A stretch of 64,000 bases of DNA, from contig OY725490.1 in assembly GCA_963281255.1 (NCBI GenBank), positions 5,518,001-5,582,000 of the forward strand, given 5' to 3'. How positions within the stretch are numbered: the stretch's first letter is position 1; the number at the start of each line of letters is the position of its first letter. This DNA is from Aphrocallistes beatrix. Taxonomy: Eukaryota > Porifera > Hexactinellida > Sceptrulophora > Aphrocallistidae. This document shows, in pieces, positions 1 through 10,056 of this stretch. The notes beneath the pieces are model-generated. The model did no database searches. It saw nothing but the letters and a program-made list of their open reading frames with translations, and was not told the DNA's origin. Position numbers and translations under genes: made by a program.

Positions 1-1
1 T

Positions 2-358
2 TGGTCCAAGGAAATGCAGAATGAATTGCGAAGGTTTCTCTATATAGATGATGCATGGAAATTGACGAGAGTGTTCATCTGTGCGAGACATTTCTGTGAC
101 GAGGATATACACTTCACTTTGATATACCCCAGGGTGACGGTACAGTGAAGAAAGTTGCAGAAAACCTGGTCTTCTGAAAATGCCAAAGCCCACAATCTTC
201 CTAATTGTTTTTCATTTTAAGTGTGAATTGGGACTCCCAATTGTCATACATCCTGAAAAAGCAGCCGAACAAGTCAGCGAGGAAGACGATGCTATTTGAG
301 AGCATGGAACTGGTGATATGGAGGAGTTTAGAGAAGATTTTTTAAATGGTTTACTGTG
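2..358 (+). pseudogene. THAP-domain remnant, C-terminal half
   Basis: The reading frame from base 2 gives a tryptophan-led segment ending in ICARHF followed by acidic residues. This matches the second half of a C2CH THAP zinc finger, where the last Cys and His sit in a (V/I)CxxHF motif. It stops at 146-148. The next pieces are in other frames: GDGTVKKV (about 134-160), then LLKMPKPTIF (about 173-204, the usual C-terminal AVPTIF box), then an acidic stretch from about 209. THAP domains bind DNA in P-like transposases and in host factors. The first half lies left of the window. Frameshifts and stops point to a decayed transposon gene; introns could explain part of the frame change. Confidence 0.5.
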
Positions 359-569
359 GTGAGAGCGCTTAAAACGAAGTCAGTTGAATGTGTATGCGAA
401 CATCTCTGATCTCAGTCAGGGCTTATTGTAAACCACCAGGGGACCAGACAATCTGCTCATAATAGAGATACTTCAATACAAATCCTATCTAAAAATGAAA
501 TTGGGACCAGGAGATTTGTTCATAATAAACGAATGTTCATACTAAGCGGGTTCATAATACCCTGACTCA

Positions 570-1642
570 TAGCCTACTATAATAAGGCCTCAGAGTAACT
601 TCCGAATTTGGCACTAGGGATGCAGCAGAAGATGGTTGAAGAAATACATGAGCTGCCTTAAATCATTAACAAAGTACAATAGAGCTTGCAATAGAGGAAT
701 GTATTACCAGCATATATAAATATGGTGTTAAAGCACCCATATCCGTTTTTAAAATTTAGATTAGTCATCAAATGATTGCGGAACAGACGATATTTATGTC
801 AAATTTAGTGATTTAGTGATTTTTGAGGTCGTTTATTGCACTTCTAAGTGTTTTTATTATCAAGTTTTTCGCATAGAACTGAGAAGTGAATGTGTTAATA
901 CAAAAAATTTTTTCATGAAATGTTCTTACATTCCAGTGTTGCTATGGAAACGCGTTTTGGTCAGTTGGGGCTATATCTTGAAAACAGCGATAGCTAGACA
1001 TTCAAATTTAGTCCCATTTGATAGCAAATAGGCTACTTCCTATTAAGCTATAATACAATTTATATGTCTTAATTCAATAATTTACGAGTTATTAGACAAT
1101 TTATCATGTTGGTCACATTTGGTAATTTGTCGAATATCTCGTAAACCATTGAATTTAGACACAGAAATTGTATTATAGCTAAATAGGAAGTAGCCTATTT
1201 GCTATCAAATGGGATTATATTTGAATGTCTTGCTATCGCTGTTTCCAAGATATATCCCCAACTGACCAAAACACGTTTCCATAGCAACACTGGAATGTAA
1301 GAACATTCCATGAAAAAATTCCAAATTTTTAGTATTAACACATTCACTTCTCAGTTCTATGCGAAAAACCTTATACTAAAAACACTTAGAAGTGCCCCTA
1401 AACGGCCTCTGAAAATCACTAAATTTGACCCAAAAATAACCTGTTGCGCAATCATTTGATGACTAATCTAAATTTTAACAACGGATATGGGTGCTTTGAC
1501 ACCATATTTATATATGCTGGTAATACATTCCTAAGCTCTATTGTGCTTTGTTAATGATTTAAGGTAGCTCATGTATTTCTTCATCCATTTTCTACCGCAT
1601 CCGTGGTTGAGTTACTCTTAGGCCTTATATATAGTAGGCTAT
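570..1642. repeat. Long foldback (inverted-repeat) element, copy 1
   Basis: About 530 bases on the left (570-1100) are repeated as an imperfect reverse complement on the right (about 1130-1642), with only about 30 bases between. Outer ends read AGCCTACTAT and, on the other side, ATAGTAGGCT. Matching landmarks include the GCACCCATATCCG block near 735 and its complement near 1485. No transposase is present. Pieces of the same family lie at about 19345-19655 and 35853-36435. The structure fits a non-autonomous foldback element; I could not find a convincing target duplication. Confidence 0.75.
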
Positions 1643-1656
1643 GCCTGACTGTATTC

Positions 1657-2405
1657 TGTGAACATGGAGCGCCTCACATCTTCCAGACGGAAAACGGAGG
1701 TGAATTTACTATGAACCTGCTGAATACGACACTGCGCAATGCCGGATACAGGTACTTCTTACTCATAGTTGATCTCTTTTCACATTACGTCAAATCAATC
1801 CCGTTGAAAGACCAGACCGCCACGTCCATCATTAACGCATTCGTGGAAAGTGGGTCTATCGTGGATATGGCGTACCAAATATTATGCTCACAGATCAGGT
1901 GAAGAATGTAGATGGGTTAGCGGTGCACGAACTGTGCCACGACTTAGGGATTACTAAATGTCACACCACACCTCTACACCCGGAGTCCGATGGGATGCCG
2001 AAAGACATATCGGCTTCGTCAAACAAGTGATACGTTGCTTGATGCTAGAACGCCACCTAGAAAAGGGTTCCTGGCCGTCGTTGCAAGAGATTACTTTCTA
2101 CGCAATAATCTGGACAAAGCGTCGAGTAAATATCTCCACATATGTTGGCGTTTGGCCGTCAGCCTTGATCACCAATCGATATGCTCATTAGCACTGGAAA
2201 TACTCCAACAAAAGTTACAGCGTCAGCCAGTCTGTATATCGAAACAACGGTAAAGAAGCAAGAATTGAGTGAAATTGCACGAGAAAACCAGGAGTGCACA
2301 CAATCGGGGGGGGGCTAAGAAGAAGTATGATAGAGGCAAGAAAATATCCAACATCCAACATATCCCCGGGAGATTGGGTCATGAATAAAATGAAGAACTA
2401 TTCGT
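1657..2405 (+). pseudogene. Ty3/gypsy-type integrase remnant
   Basis: Frames between 1740 and 2260 spell the retroviral-type integrase core: LLIVDLFSHYVKSIPL (first catalytic Asp), IMLTDQ (second Asp, near 1885) and HPESDGMPERHIG (catalytic Glu, near 2000), followed by a basic region and a PGDWVMNKMK patch near 2370 typical of the C-terminal beta-barrel. The core is split by several frameshifts. A second integrase-like scrap (HGAPHIFQTENGGEF, 1657-1700) lies upstream of the first Asp, although the block it resembles belongs around the second Asp. So two fragments are joined or rearranged. No reverse transcriptase or LTR is visible nearby. Confidence 0.7.
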
Positions 2406-2469
2406 ATGCATGTAATTTTGTAGTAAGAAGGAGAATTATCACAATTTTTCACCTTGTATTAATATTCAT

Positions 2470-2782
2470 CAGGGTTTCATACAGAGGGGGGGTGGCCCTG
2501 GGATTTCCCCCCCCCCCAGCCAAAGTTCCCCCCCCAGGACAATATCAACAATCTTGAACATGTTGACATTATGTGAGATTACAACAAAGGGCAGGCTATA
2601 TGATACTCCTGATATCAATATATACAATACTTGTAGGTTTACTCAGATCTAAATCTAGAGATCTTAAAGATCTAAAGATATGTAGGTTAAATGACAAGAA
2701 TGGTTGTAAATCGATATTTAAGCGTCAATTATTCAAAAAAAAATCCTCCCCCATCCAGAAAAAAATCCTGTATGAAACCCTG
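2470..2782. mobile_element. Miniature inverted-repeat element with CAGGG ends
   Basis: A perfect 15-base inverted repeat, CAGGGTTTCATACAG, bounds the element (2470-2484 and 2768-2782). It is flanked by a direct repeat TTCAT (2465-2469 and 2783-2787), a plausible target duplication. The interior holds G and C homopolymer runs (near 2487-2540) and no coding sequence. CAGGG-type ends resemble hAT elements, but those normally duplicate 8 bases, so the superfamily is unsettled. Confidence 0.65.
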
Positions 2783-2905
2783 TTCATTACACTCCATTAT
2801 ATTTCAGCAAAATATAGATACACCATACAGTTTGTATTTTGCACGTAAGTAATCCATAGTTAAATACCATGAATAGGCTTTAGGTACGTTGGCTGTGTCG
2901 ATTAA

Positions 2906-3923
2906 GGTTGGCCTTTCCTATGGGCATTTTGTTTTTTATCAAAAATTTGCATGTTATTTAATATTCCAAAGCAGCTAAAAATGATAGAAATTGTGGGATA
3001 TATATAAATATTTTCTAAATCCTATTTTCTGAGACTTTTTTTCAGCAATTATAAATGTTATAACTTTTTAGAAATTCAACATAGAAGCGAATACTCAACG
3101 GTTTTTAATAGATCTCGAAGAGTAGAACATAATGAATTTTGATATTACGAATAAAAAGAATATGAAAAAAATAGTGTCAACAATGATTTAAAAAATTTCT
3201 CGGCTGTTTTAGTCTGAATTTTTAACAAATTTCAAAAATCTGTCTGTTCATTAGATAGATCAGTGTTTCTCAACCTTTTTCACTTATCGCCCCCTTATGC
3301 ATTTAAAAATTTTCCACCGCCCCCCTTCTCGTATTACTGAATATACAGGCTACAAATTTAGATCACACATGTATTAATTTGTTATGTATCAAATTATAAA
3401 TGCATAGTAGAAGTATCCAAAATTTTATTATTAATGAGGTTAATGGAATCCCTGACATTGGTGCTCGCCTACAAGTTTTACCACATTCGGTTCAGTAATT
3501 TATGATAATACTCTCCTCTATGTTATCCTCTCAATCAAATTATACTTCAATCCAAAGTTATACAAATAATTTATTATGAAAGAAATATTTCCCTAGCGCC
3601 CCTCACCGCCCCTTTTTCCCCTAGCACCCCCCTAAATTCTCTGGACGCCCACCGGGGGGCGGTATCGCCCCCGTTGAGAACCACTGAGATAGATCATCCA
3701 TTTATGAAAGAATTTGAGAAGTTTCTAAAGGATTGTTAGCATATTGTGTCCGATTTCTACCTTGTAAATTGACCAATATTTTTTTTTTAAAAATTTTATC
3801 TGAAGAATTATTTCGATTATTAATGCAGTTTTGCAGATACCTCTGCGATTCAAATCTGCACTGAAAAAATTAAACGAATCGGTTGAAAAAGTCAAAAGTT
3901 AACTATTATAGGAAAGGCGAACT
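2906..3923. mobile_element. GGTTGGCCTTTCC family, TTAA-flanked copy
   Basis: Starts GGTTGGCCTTTCCTATGG and ends with the near-complement TATAGGAAAGGCGAAC. TTAA flanks both sides (2902-2905 and 3924-3927), as expected for a TTAA-specific (piggyBac-like) insertion. No coding capacity was seen. Compared with the fuller copy at 52378-54052, the interior between the left end and the ATGTTATTTAATATTCC block is missing. It is split by a hAT element at 3261-3686. Confidence 0.7.
3261..3686. mobile_element. Non-autonomous hAT element
   Basis: Ends CAGTGTTTCTCAACC and GTTGAGAACCACTG form terminal inverted repeats of the Charlie-like hAT type. The 8-base flanks are identical: AGATAGAT at 3253-3260 and 3687-3694, the length hAT transposases produce. 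The interior is C-rich and non-coding. It interrupts the GGTTGG element. A sister copy lies at 24704-25063, and an isolated right end at about 28289-28303. Confidence 0.9.
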
Positions 3924-4486
3924 TTAATCTCTATACGTATACCGTATTTCCCTGAATAAGCGCCGGGGCTTGAATAAGCGCCAGGGCTCGAATAAGCGTC
4001 GGACTCCAGGGCATTTTAGTTCTCTGATCATATCAAACTAGTATTCTCAGTAGTGGCATATATAGGGTGTCTCAAAAGTTCTGCAACAACCAATTTTACT
4101 TTGTTAATTTGACTAAGATCACTTGGTTTTAGTCCAAATTATCCTCCATAAATGAAATCTAGCACCCTTCTTGCATAGAAATGAGCTCAACTCATTACGC
4201 AAAAGACATTTCTTATAAAATTTTATATAATTACATACCATTGACTACAAAATTTGGAACTCAAAAGTGTCAAGTTTGAAGATCTCATTTTTTCTGATGA
4301 AATATTACATTAATCACTTCTATATTCTGTAATTGATTCATAATACTAATATAATATTATTACTTTTGATTTATGCAACAGAAATATTCGATAAGATCGA
4401 GTATTTTTAAGTATAGCCGTAAAAAGTACCATGGATATGAGTTTTTTTATTGAGATAAAAAATTTTCTTTATGAGACAACGATATA

Positions 4487-5102
4487 CAGGGTGTCCAATA
4501 ATTGTTGGCCTATTGTATTAATCTAAATTATATGTATTGAATGAATACAGAACTAATCATTCATTTTCCTATATAATCGCCTTTATATTCTAAGCATTTA
4601 ATTATCCTTCCCGACATCCCAAGCAGAATATTTTCCAAATATTCTGGATTTATCTCCTTCCAAGCTTTTTCCAGGTGATTTTTGAGCTGATTCAAATTTG
4701 TTGCTGGCATCATTCCATCCAATGATTGTTTTAGTATCCCCCATACATTTTCGATAAGATTCAGATCTGGGGAATTTCCAGGTCATTCTTCTTTAGCCCA
4801 GAAGTGAATGAAATCTCTTTTGCATCATTCTTGGGTTACATTTGCTCTGTGCGCTGGCGCCCCATCCTGCATGAAAAGGATTCAGACCTTTTTGATACCA
4901 TCTTTCTCATATGAACAGGTCCAGTCTTTCGTCTCCTTTTGAGTGCACAAAGACATGTTTTCTCTAAGATTTCTTCAACATAATACTGTCCATTAACTTA
5001 AAATATTCTACACCACACTACATTACTAGACTGGATCGATTAGTATTACTATGAATGAATTGATTGTATATGATAAGAGGCCAATAATTATTGGACACTC
5101 TG
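4487..5102 (-). mobile_element. Tc1-like element, internally deleted
   Basis: Ends CAGGGTGTCCAATAATTG and, in complement, CAGAGTGTCCAATAATTA (5082-5102), flanked by TA at 4485-4486 and 5103-5104. It is the innermost of three nested elements and holds the C-terminal third of a transposase on the minus strand. Confidence 0.85.
4561..5010 (-). pseudogene. Tc1-like transposase, C-terminal remnant
   Basis: Read on the minus strand, QDGAPAH (second catalytic Asp) is followed by SPDLNLIENVW (catalytic Glu) and a C-terminus ending GDYIGK and a stop at 4561-4563. I count 37 residues between Asp and Glu, the DD37E spacing. An NGQYYVEEIL block near 5000 is in another frame. Two in-frame stops (one at the Trp of a QEWC motif) and a frameshift show it is dead. 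The first catalytic Asp and the HTH are deleted. Confidence 0.8.
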
Positions 5103-5487
5103 TATATAATCCATCATTGCAAATAAATTGAGAAAAGCAGGCCATTGGGAATGCAAAATAATTAAGATAATCCTCCCTATTTTTGATTAAAAAGAGGTAC
5201 CGGATATTCGATCTATTTGTCTATGTATAATACATCAGCAAAATTTGTTGCAGAACTTTTGAGACACCCTGTATACAAGTGCTTTTTGAAACATTACATT
5301 ATCCTTTTTTAATAGAACTAACATTCTCAGTTGTGGCAAAAATAAAAGTGCCAGCCAATGTAATAAACAAAAAATAGAGCGCCGGGTCAAAATAGCGAAA
5401 GAAATAAACAAGCGCCGGGTCTAAAGGGTGCACGAAATAAATACGCGCCCGGGCGCTTATTCGAAGCAATATGGTATAGATATCTCT

Positions 5488-5812
5488 TTAACGAATTAAT
5501 TGAAGAAATTGCCAGGCGCAGAAACCTGATTTTTGACATGTGGGAGTCTTTTGGTTATGGCTCCACTAAGTTCCGACCTCAGACCAAAATTTCAGCTCAT
5601 CAAGGAATTATGACGTCATTTAAACCTTTTTAATTATTATAAATTTCAGTTTTTCGACTATAACTCCATTTGAGGTGTTAAAATATGTATATTAATATTA
5701 TTCACATGTGATACAACTATCATCACAAAATGATGACTCATCATTCTTTTATGACGACATCATTACGCATCAAAAATTTAAAAATTAAAAAATTTGATGA
5801 TTTTTCGAAATT
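5488..5812 (+). repeat. Hairpin-ended 0.5 kb repeat, copy 1 (truncated)
   Basis: Begins with the family's AACGAATTRATTGAAGAA end and carries the GTGGGAGTCTTTTGG and TGACGTCA blocks. It stops before the GC-rich hairpin end. The fullest description is given at 60046-60491. Confidence 0.8.
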
Positions 5813-6568
5813 TTCTTCTCTCAAAATTGTTTTGACAAACTTTCCAAGTTTTACAAATGGCTTAACCAGGCTGATCAAATCTTTCCTTGATTGAGGAAAT
5901 AAAGTTCCAAAGCTTCATCATAATCCATCATCTATCAAATTCTGGAGTGTGTTAGACTCTTAATAATATCCCTTCAATGACTATGGATTTTGCTAACTCA
6001 TTTCAGGTTGTCATTTTGGGCGGGGAATCCATGGAAATGTGGGGTCCAAGCTATAAATAGAATGGATCCCAGGTCATTGATGGGATTTATTAATGAAAGC
6101 AATTTACCTTCAGCAGGCATAGTTGTTGTCTGAAGAGTCTTGCTCAGATTATCAGTTGTTGTAATGATAGGTGACCAAGATAGAGATATGTACATACAAC
6201 TCCTGGATTGCGTTTCAACCCAATATTTTTGCCCTTATAGAAGAATCAAAAGTTTAATTATTTAACTCTTCTCAAAGATTTGCAGTACAGTGTAATTGTC
6301 GAGTACAGACGAAAAGTTATCAGCTGTCACTATCCTCCTCATTGGACATAATTCACGAAAACAAGGATACCCTGTGCAAGGTTTTATTTTAATTTCCAAA
6401 AATTCTTATCCACGAAGTTTCAAAAGTTTATGAAATTGATCTACTTCTTGGTCAACACCAAGTAAATATACATCATCAGTGTAAGAACATCAAATTGGAT
6501 ATTATTTCCTCATTATAGCATGATAGAATTCCCAACATTACTCCCGAAGCATTCAGATATAATTGTAA
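5813..6568. other. Intergenic, no recognisable feature
   Basis: AT-rich sequence between two copies of the hairpin repeat that face each other in opposite orientation. I see no coding region with recognisable residues and no terminal repeats. It may be the spacer of a larger inverted unit. Confidence 0.4.
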
Positions 6569-7056
6569 CAAGCGCGGTTCGCTTGCATGAGCTGCGCGGA
6601 TGGTGGAAACAAAGTGTCCGCCTGAGGCGCCCTTTGGGCGCCTGGAGTCACAATGATTAATTTTAAGGGAGAGAACATCTCTAAACACGTCTGTCCTACA
6701 ATTATAATCGATATCACACAAAAAATCACCAAGTTTGTCAAATTTTTAAATTCTGGTGCGTAATGATGACGTCATAACAAAGTGAGTCATCATTTTTTAA
6801 TGATAATTGTATCATATGTGAGATATATCAATATACAAATTCTTTTAAAATTCCAGCCCTTCTATCACATGAAATGGCTGTTAAAGTCGAAAAACTGAAA
6901 ATTCTAGTTATAAAAAGGTGACAATGACGTCATAATTCCATGATGAATCGACATTTTAATCTGAGCTCAGAACTTAGTGGAACCATAGCCAAAAGACTCC
7001 CACATGCCATAAATTAGCTTTCTGTTCCCTGCAGTTTCTTCAATCAATTCGTTACA
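6569..7056 (-). repeat. Hairpin-ended 0.5 kb repeat, copy 2 (near full length)
   Basis: Minus orientation. It starts with the GC-rich hairpin end (CAAGCGCGGTTCGCTTG, then the TGTCCGCC and GGCGCCC hairpins near 6610-6640) and ends with the complement of AACGAATTGATTGAAGAA. It abuts a (TA)n run. Confidence 0.85.
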
Positions 7057-7057
7057 G

Positions 7058-7060
<3 letters not shown>

Positions 7061-7098
<38 letters not shown>
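7061..7098. repeat. (TA)n microsatellite
   Basis: About 38 bases of alternating T and A separate two copies of the hairpin repeat in the same orientation. The same arrangement recurs beside most copies (10030, 11160, 11655, 59845, 60495). Confidence 0.95.
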
Positions 7099-7100
<2 letters not shown>

Positions 7101-7349
7101 AGCGCGCTTCGCTTGTTTGCGCTCCGCGGCTGGCTGACACTTTGTGTCCGCCAGAGGCACCCTTCGGGCGCCTGTGGTCACCATTGATTAATTTAAGTGA
7201 AATAACATCTGTAAATACGTCTGTCCTACTGTTATAATCGACATCGCACGAAAAATCACCAAATTTGTCAATTTTCAAAAAGTTTGATGTGCAATGATGA
7301 CGTCATAACAGAGTGATGAGTCATCATTTTTTGATGATAGTTGCATCAT
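7099..7349 (-). repeat. Hairpin-ended repeat, copy 3, GC-rich half
   Basis: Minus-oriented copy starting CAAGCGCGCTTCGCTTG. It is cut at 7349 by a THAP-carrying element and resumes at 9781-10030. Confidence 0.85.
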
Positions 7350-7656
7350 AGCATTCTATAAATAATGCAATGGCAGTCACCAAAAAAATAGTACCATGGA
7401 TTGCTTAGTATATTCAATCCTAAAATCGCTAAATTAATACTGTTATTATCAACTATATAATTATTACATATTTTGTTTTCATGGGTTGATTAAATATGCA
7501 TTTTGAAAATATTATGTAACCGCAATATTTATATTTACTCCACAAACAACACTAGTGTATTACATTTACGTATTGTTTTATTGTATATCATTTCTATTAC
7601 TCATTTATAATGCCTCATTTGACAACACTAGTTACATGAATTAATATTTGGACGAG

Positions 7657-7807
7657 ATGTCTTGTGTCGCGCCTGGCTTTACTTCCAATTACAGAGAGGA
7701 GTAGAACACTCGAAAGAAGTTTTTTAATTTACCAAAAGATGGTTCTTTTCAATGGTATCGAGCCATTGCAAGAGCTGTGATGACTCTAAAACTGCAAGAT
7801 TCTAAGG
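7657..7807 (+). pseudogene. First exon of a THAP-domain transposase
   Basis: ATG at 7657 begins MSCVAPGF, and KKFFNLPKDGSFQWYRAI follows, the N-terminal half of a THAP finger (first Cys, FFxLP box, conserved Trp). The Cys expected about four residues after the first is not seen (APGF in its place), and an in-frame TAG follows NYREE. The segment ends at a good splice donor (AAGG then GTGAGT at 7808), so the original gene was spliced. Together with the flanking inverted repeats this suggests a P-like or other THAP transposon. Confidence 0.55.
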
Positions 7808-7860
7808 GTGAGTGGTTTCTTAAGACATAAGTAATGTAATTATTCTAAATCATGCATATA

Positions 7861-8216
7861 CCGTATTGCTTCGAATAAGCACCCGGGCGCTTATTTATTT
7901 CGTGCACCCTTTAGACCCGGCGCTTATTTTTTTCATTCGCTATTTTGACCCGGCGGTCTTCTTTTTGTTTACTACATTGACTGGCACTTTTATATTTGCC
8001 ACAACTGAGAATGTTAGTTCTATTAAAAAAGGATAATGTAATGTTTCAAAAAGCACTTGTATCTATGCCACTACTGAGAATACTAGTTTGATATGATGTT
8101 CAGAGAACTAAAATGCCCCGGCGTCCGACGCTTATTTGAGCCCCGGCGCTTATTTATTTCGCTCACCCTTTAGACTCGGCTCTTATTCAAACCGGCGGTT
8201 ATTCAGGGAAATACGG
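7861..8216. mobile_element. CCGTATT/AATAAGCGCC element, short uninterrupted copy
   Basis: Ends CCGTATTGCTTCGAATAAGC and GGAAATACGG, flanked by TA at 7859-7860 and 8217-8218. It is 356 bases long, in reverse orientation relative to 3942-5474, and lacks the nested Tc1-type insertion, so it serves as the empty-site comparison. Non-coding. Confidence 0.8.
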
Positions 8217-8994
8217 TACTCAAGTTTGTAAGAAACAATTCACTGAATTTAAAAGACTGCTAAAAAGTGTTTACTTTCCCCCAATTTAGTGAATGCAATC
8301 CTCGTTCTCCAAAAACATGTCATAAAAACCTTATTTAATTTGGATAAATGCAATTTATTTAGAAGTGCCCTAAATTAACATCGAAAGCCTGCTGGCTATC
8401 ATCTTAGAAAGTTTTTTTGCCCCTAAGGTTTGGCCCTTAAGGTTTCCCATGAGTCAACTTTCAGGCGAACAATTAGCTTATAACATCGAAAAACCAACTG
8501 TTAAGTTCTTGAAATTCATCAATGATGTTTGTTCAATGTGAATTAGGTAGAGTAGAATCGAATAGTCTTTTAACGACGATGTATCTGCACCCTTAGCAGA
8601 AATTTTAAAACTTTATTCTGGCTCTTCCCATACTAATCTTATTCATTTGGCATGTGCTACTCTGGAATTAGAACATTGTATACTTTGAGGAATTTTGCAC
8701 ATGCAGCACGTCACGGTTTGACATTCTACCAAAGCTTTTTCACTATATTCAACTGTTCATTATCTAATAAAGTTAAGACCTCTATATAATGCACTGCCGT
8801 AGTATTGAAACATGATAATAGTAAACTAAACTGGCTAAATTCAAGAACTGATTTAATAATATTATTTGTTTATTTAGTCAACCTCATCAGGCTGTAGAGG
8901 TACGAAATGTGTGACTATATCCAGTTGGAAGGCCAGGGTGTGTGATTGTTCCTTACTCGTAGAAGTATATTGTTTCCTTATGACGTCTCAGGTC

Positions 8995-9485
8995 AAGTCT
9001 GTCTCTCAAGCTAAGTCAAGCCTGTCTCAAGCTAAGTCAAATCTATCCTCAAGCTAAGTCAAGCCTGTCTCAAGCTAAGTCAAATCTATCCTCAAGCTAA
9101 GTCAAGTCTGTCTCAAGCTAAGTCAAATCTATCCTCAAGCTAAGTCAAGTCTGTCTCTCAAGCTAAGTTAAGTCTGTCTCAAGCTAAGTCAAGTCTATCC
9201 TCAAGCTAAGTCAAGTCTGTCTCAAGCTAAGTCAAATATATCCTTAAGCTAAGTCAAGTCTGTCTCTCAAGCTAAGTCAAGTCTATCCTCAAGCTAAGTC
9301 AAGTCTGTCTCCCAAGCTAAGTTAAGTCTGTCTCAATCTAAGTCAAGTCTATCCTCAAGCTAAGTCAAGTCTATCCTCAAGCTAAGTCAAGTCTGTCTCC
9401 CAAGCTAAGTTAAGTCTGTCTCAAGCTAAGTCAAGTCTATCCTCAAGCTAAATCGAGCCTATCTCAAGCTAAGCCAAGCCATAGT
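8995..9485. repeat. Minisatellite, unit about 21-24 bases
   Basis: Roughly 20 tandem copies of units built on CTCAAGCTAAGTCAAGTCTG, alternating with a slightly longer CTATC variant. The unit alternation suggests a higher-order period of about 43-46. A related but much shorter array, in reverse orientation, lies at 23105-23232 in another copy of the same element. Confidence 0.9.
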
Positions 9486-9780
9486 CTACCATCAAAAAGT
9501 AGAAGTCCGTCTCATTAGTACTACTCGAAATCCAATGTTTATTTTGTATTTATGAGCTTAATATTTATATTATGTTATATTTGTTTTCTCCAGAATAAAA
9601 ATAATTACAAAGATCAAATATGTCTTGACAATTAATGGTCATATTTATGAGTGGGGTCACTTAAAATGCTTAATTAATCATATATATGGTATTAAGGATT
9701 AATGTAATTTGAATATACTAAGCAATCCATGGTCCAAAAAAAATAGTGACTGCCAATGCCTTATGTATAGAATGCTATGG

Positions 9781-10030
9781 TCGCATCATTTGTGCGATAT
9801 GTTAGTATACAGATTTTATTAAAATTTCAGCCTTCTATCTCCTATAATGGCCGAGTTATGCTCGAATAACTGTATTGCTTAACTTTTAAAAATGTTACAA
9901 TGACGTCATAATTCCATGATGAGTCGACATTTTCGTCTGAGCTCAGAACTTAGTGGAGCCATAGCCAAAAAGCTCCCGCATGCCAAAAATCAGCTTTCTG
10001 TGACTGGCAGTTTCTTCAATCAATTCGTTA
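9781..10030 (-). repeat. Hairpin-ended repeat, copy 3, other half
   Basis: Continuation of the copy that begins at 7099, after the THAP element. It contains TGACGTCA near 9901 and ends with the complement of TAACGAATTGATTGAAGAAA next to a (TA)n run. Confidence 0.85.
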
Positions 10031-10056
10031 TATATATATATATATATATATATATA

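Larger units (their letters stand above)
4065..5271. mobile_element. Tc1/mariner-type element with GGGTGTCTCAAAAG ends
   Basis: The inverted ends GGGTGTCTCAAAAGTTCTGC and its complement (about 5248-5271) are flanked by TA. The sister copy of the host element at 7861-8216 shows the empty target (GGCATA followed by GATACAAG when read in this orientation), which supports insertion at TA. No transposase of its own family was recognised; the coding debris inside belongs to the further nested element at 4487-5102. Confidence 0.75.
3942..5474. mobile_element. CCGTATT/AATAAGCGCC element, with nested insertions
   Basis: Both ends carry CCGTATT-like sequence followed by AATAAGCGCC repeats (3942-4015 and, in complement, 5380-5474), with TA at 3940-3941 and 5475-5476. 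The interior is broken at a TA by a Tc1-type miniature element. The short relative at 7861-8216 has the uninterrupted interior in reverse orientation, so the original length was about 330-360 bases. Non-coding. Confidence 0.75.
7350..9780. mobile_element. THAP-carrying DNA element with minisatellite
   Basis: The two ends share an inverted repeat of about 70 bases (AGCATTCTATA, then ATGGCAGTCACC, then CCATGGATTGCTTAGTATA, complemented near 9705-9780). The element splits the hairpin repeat, and TTGCATCAT (7341-7349) against TCGCATCAT (9781-9789) looks like a 9-base target duplication with one difference, although the exact boundary is uncertain by a few bases. Inside are a THAP exon, a CCGTATT element and a large minisatellite. 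A truncated inverted relative lies at 22851-23805. Confidence 0.65.

Noticed and set aside
7060..7278. Frames within hairpin repeats, including those ending in repeated Ile-Tyr
   Set aside because: Translations of a non-coding repeat and the (TA)n run; the same peptide-like text appears at each copy because the DNA is repeated.
8995..9485. CRISPR array
   Set aside because: Units are directly adjacent with no unique spacers; it is a minisatellite in a eukaryotic mobile element.
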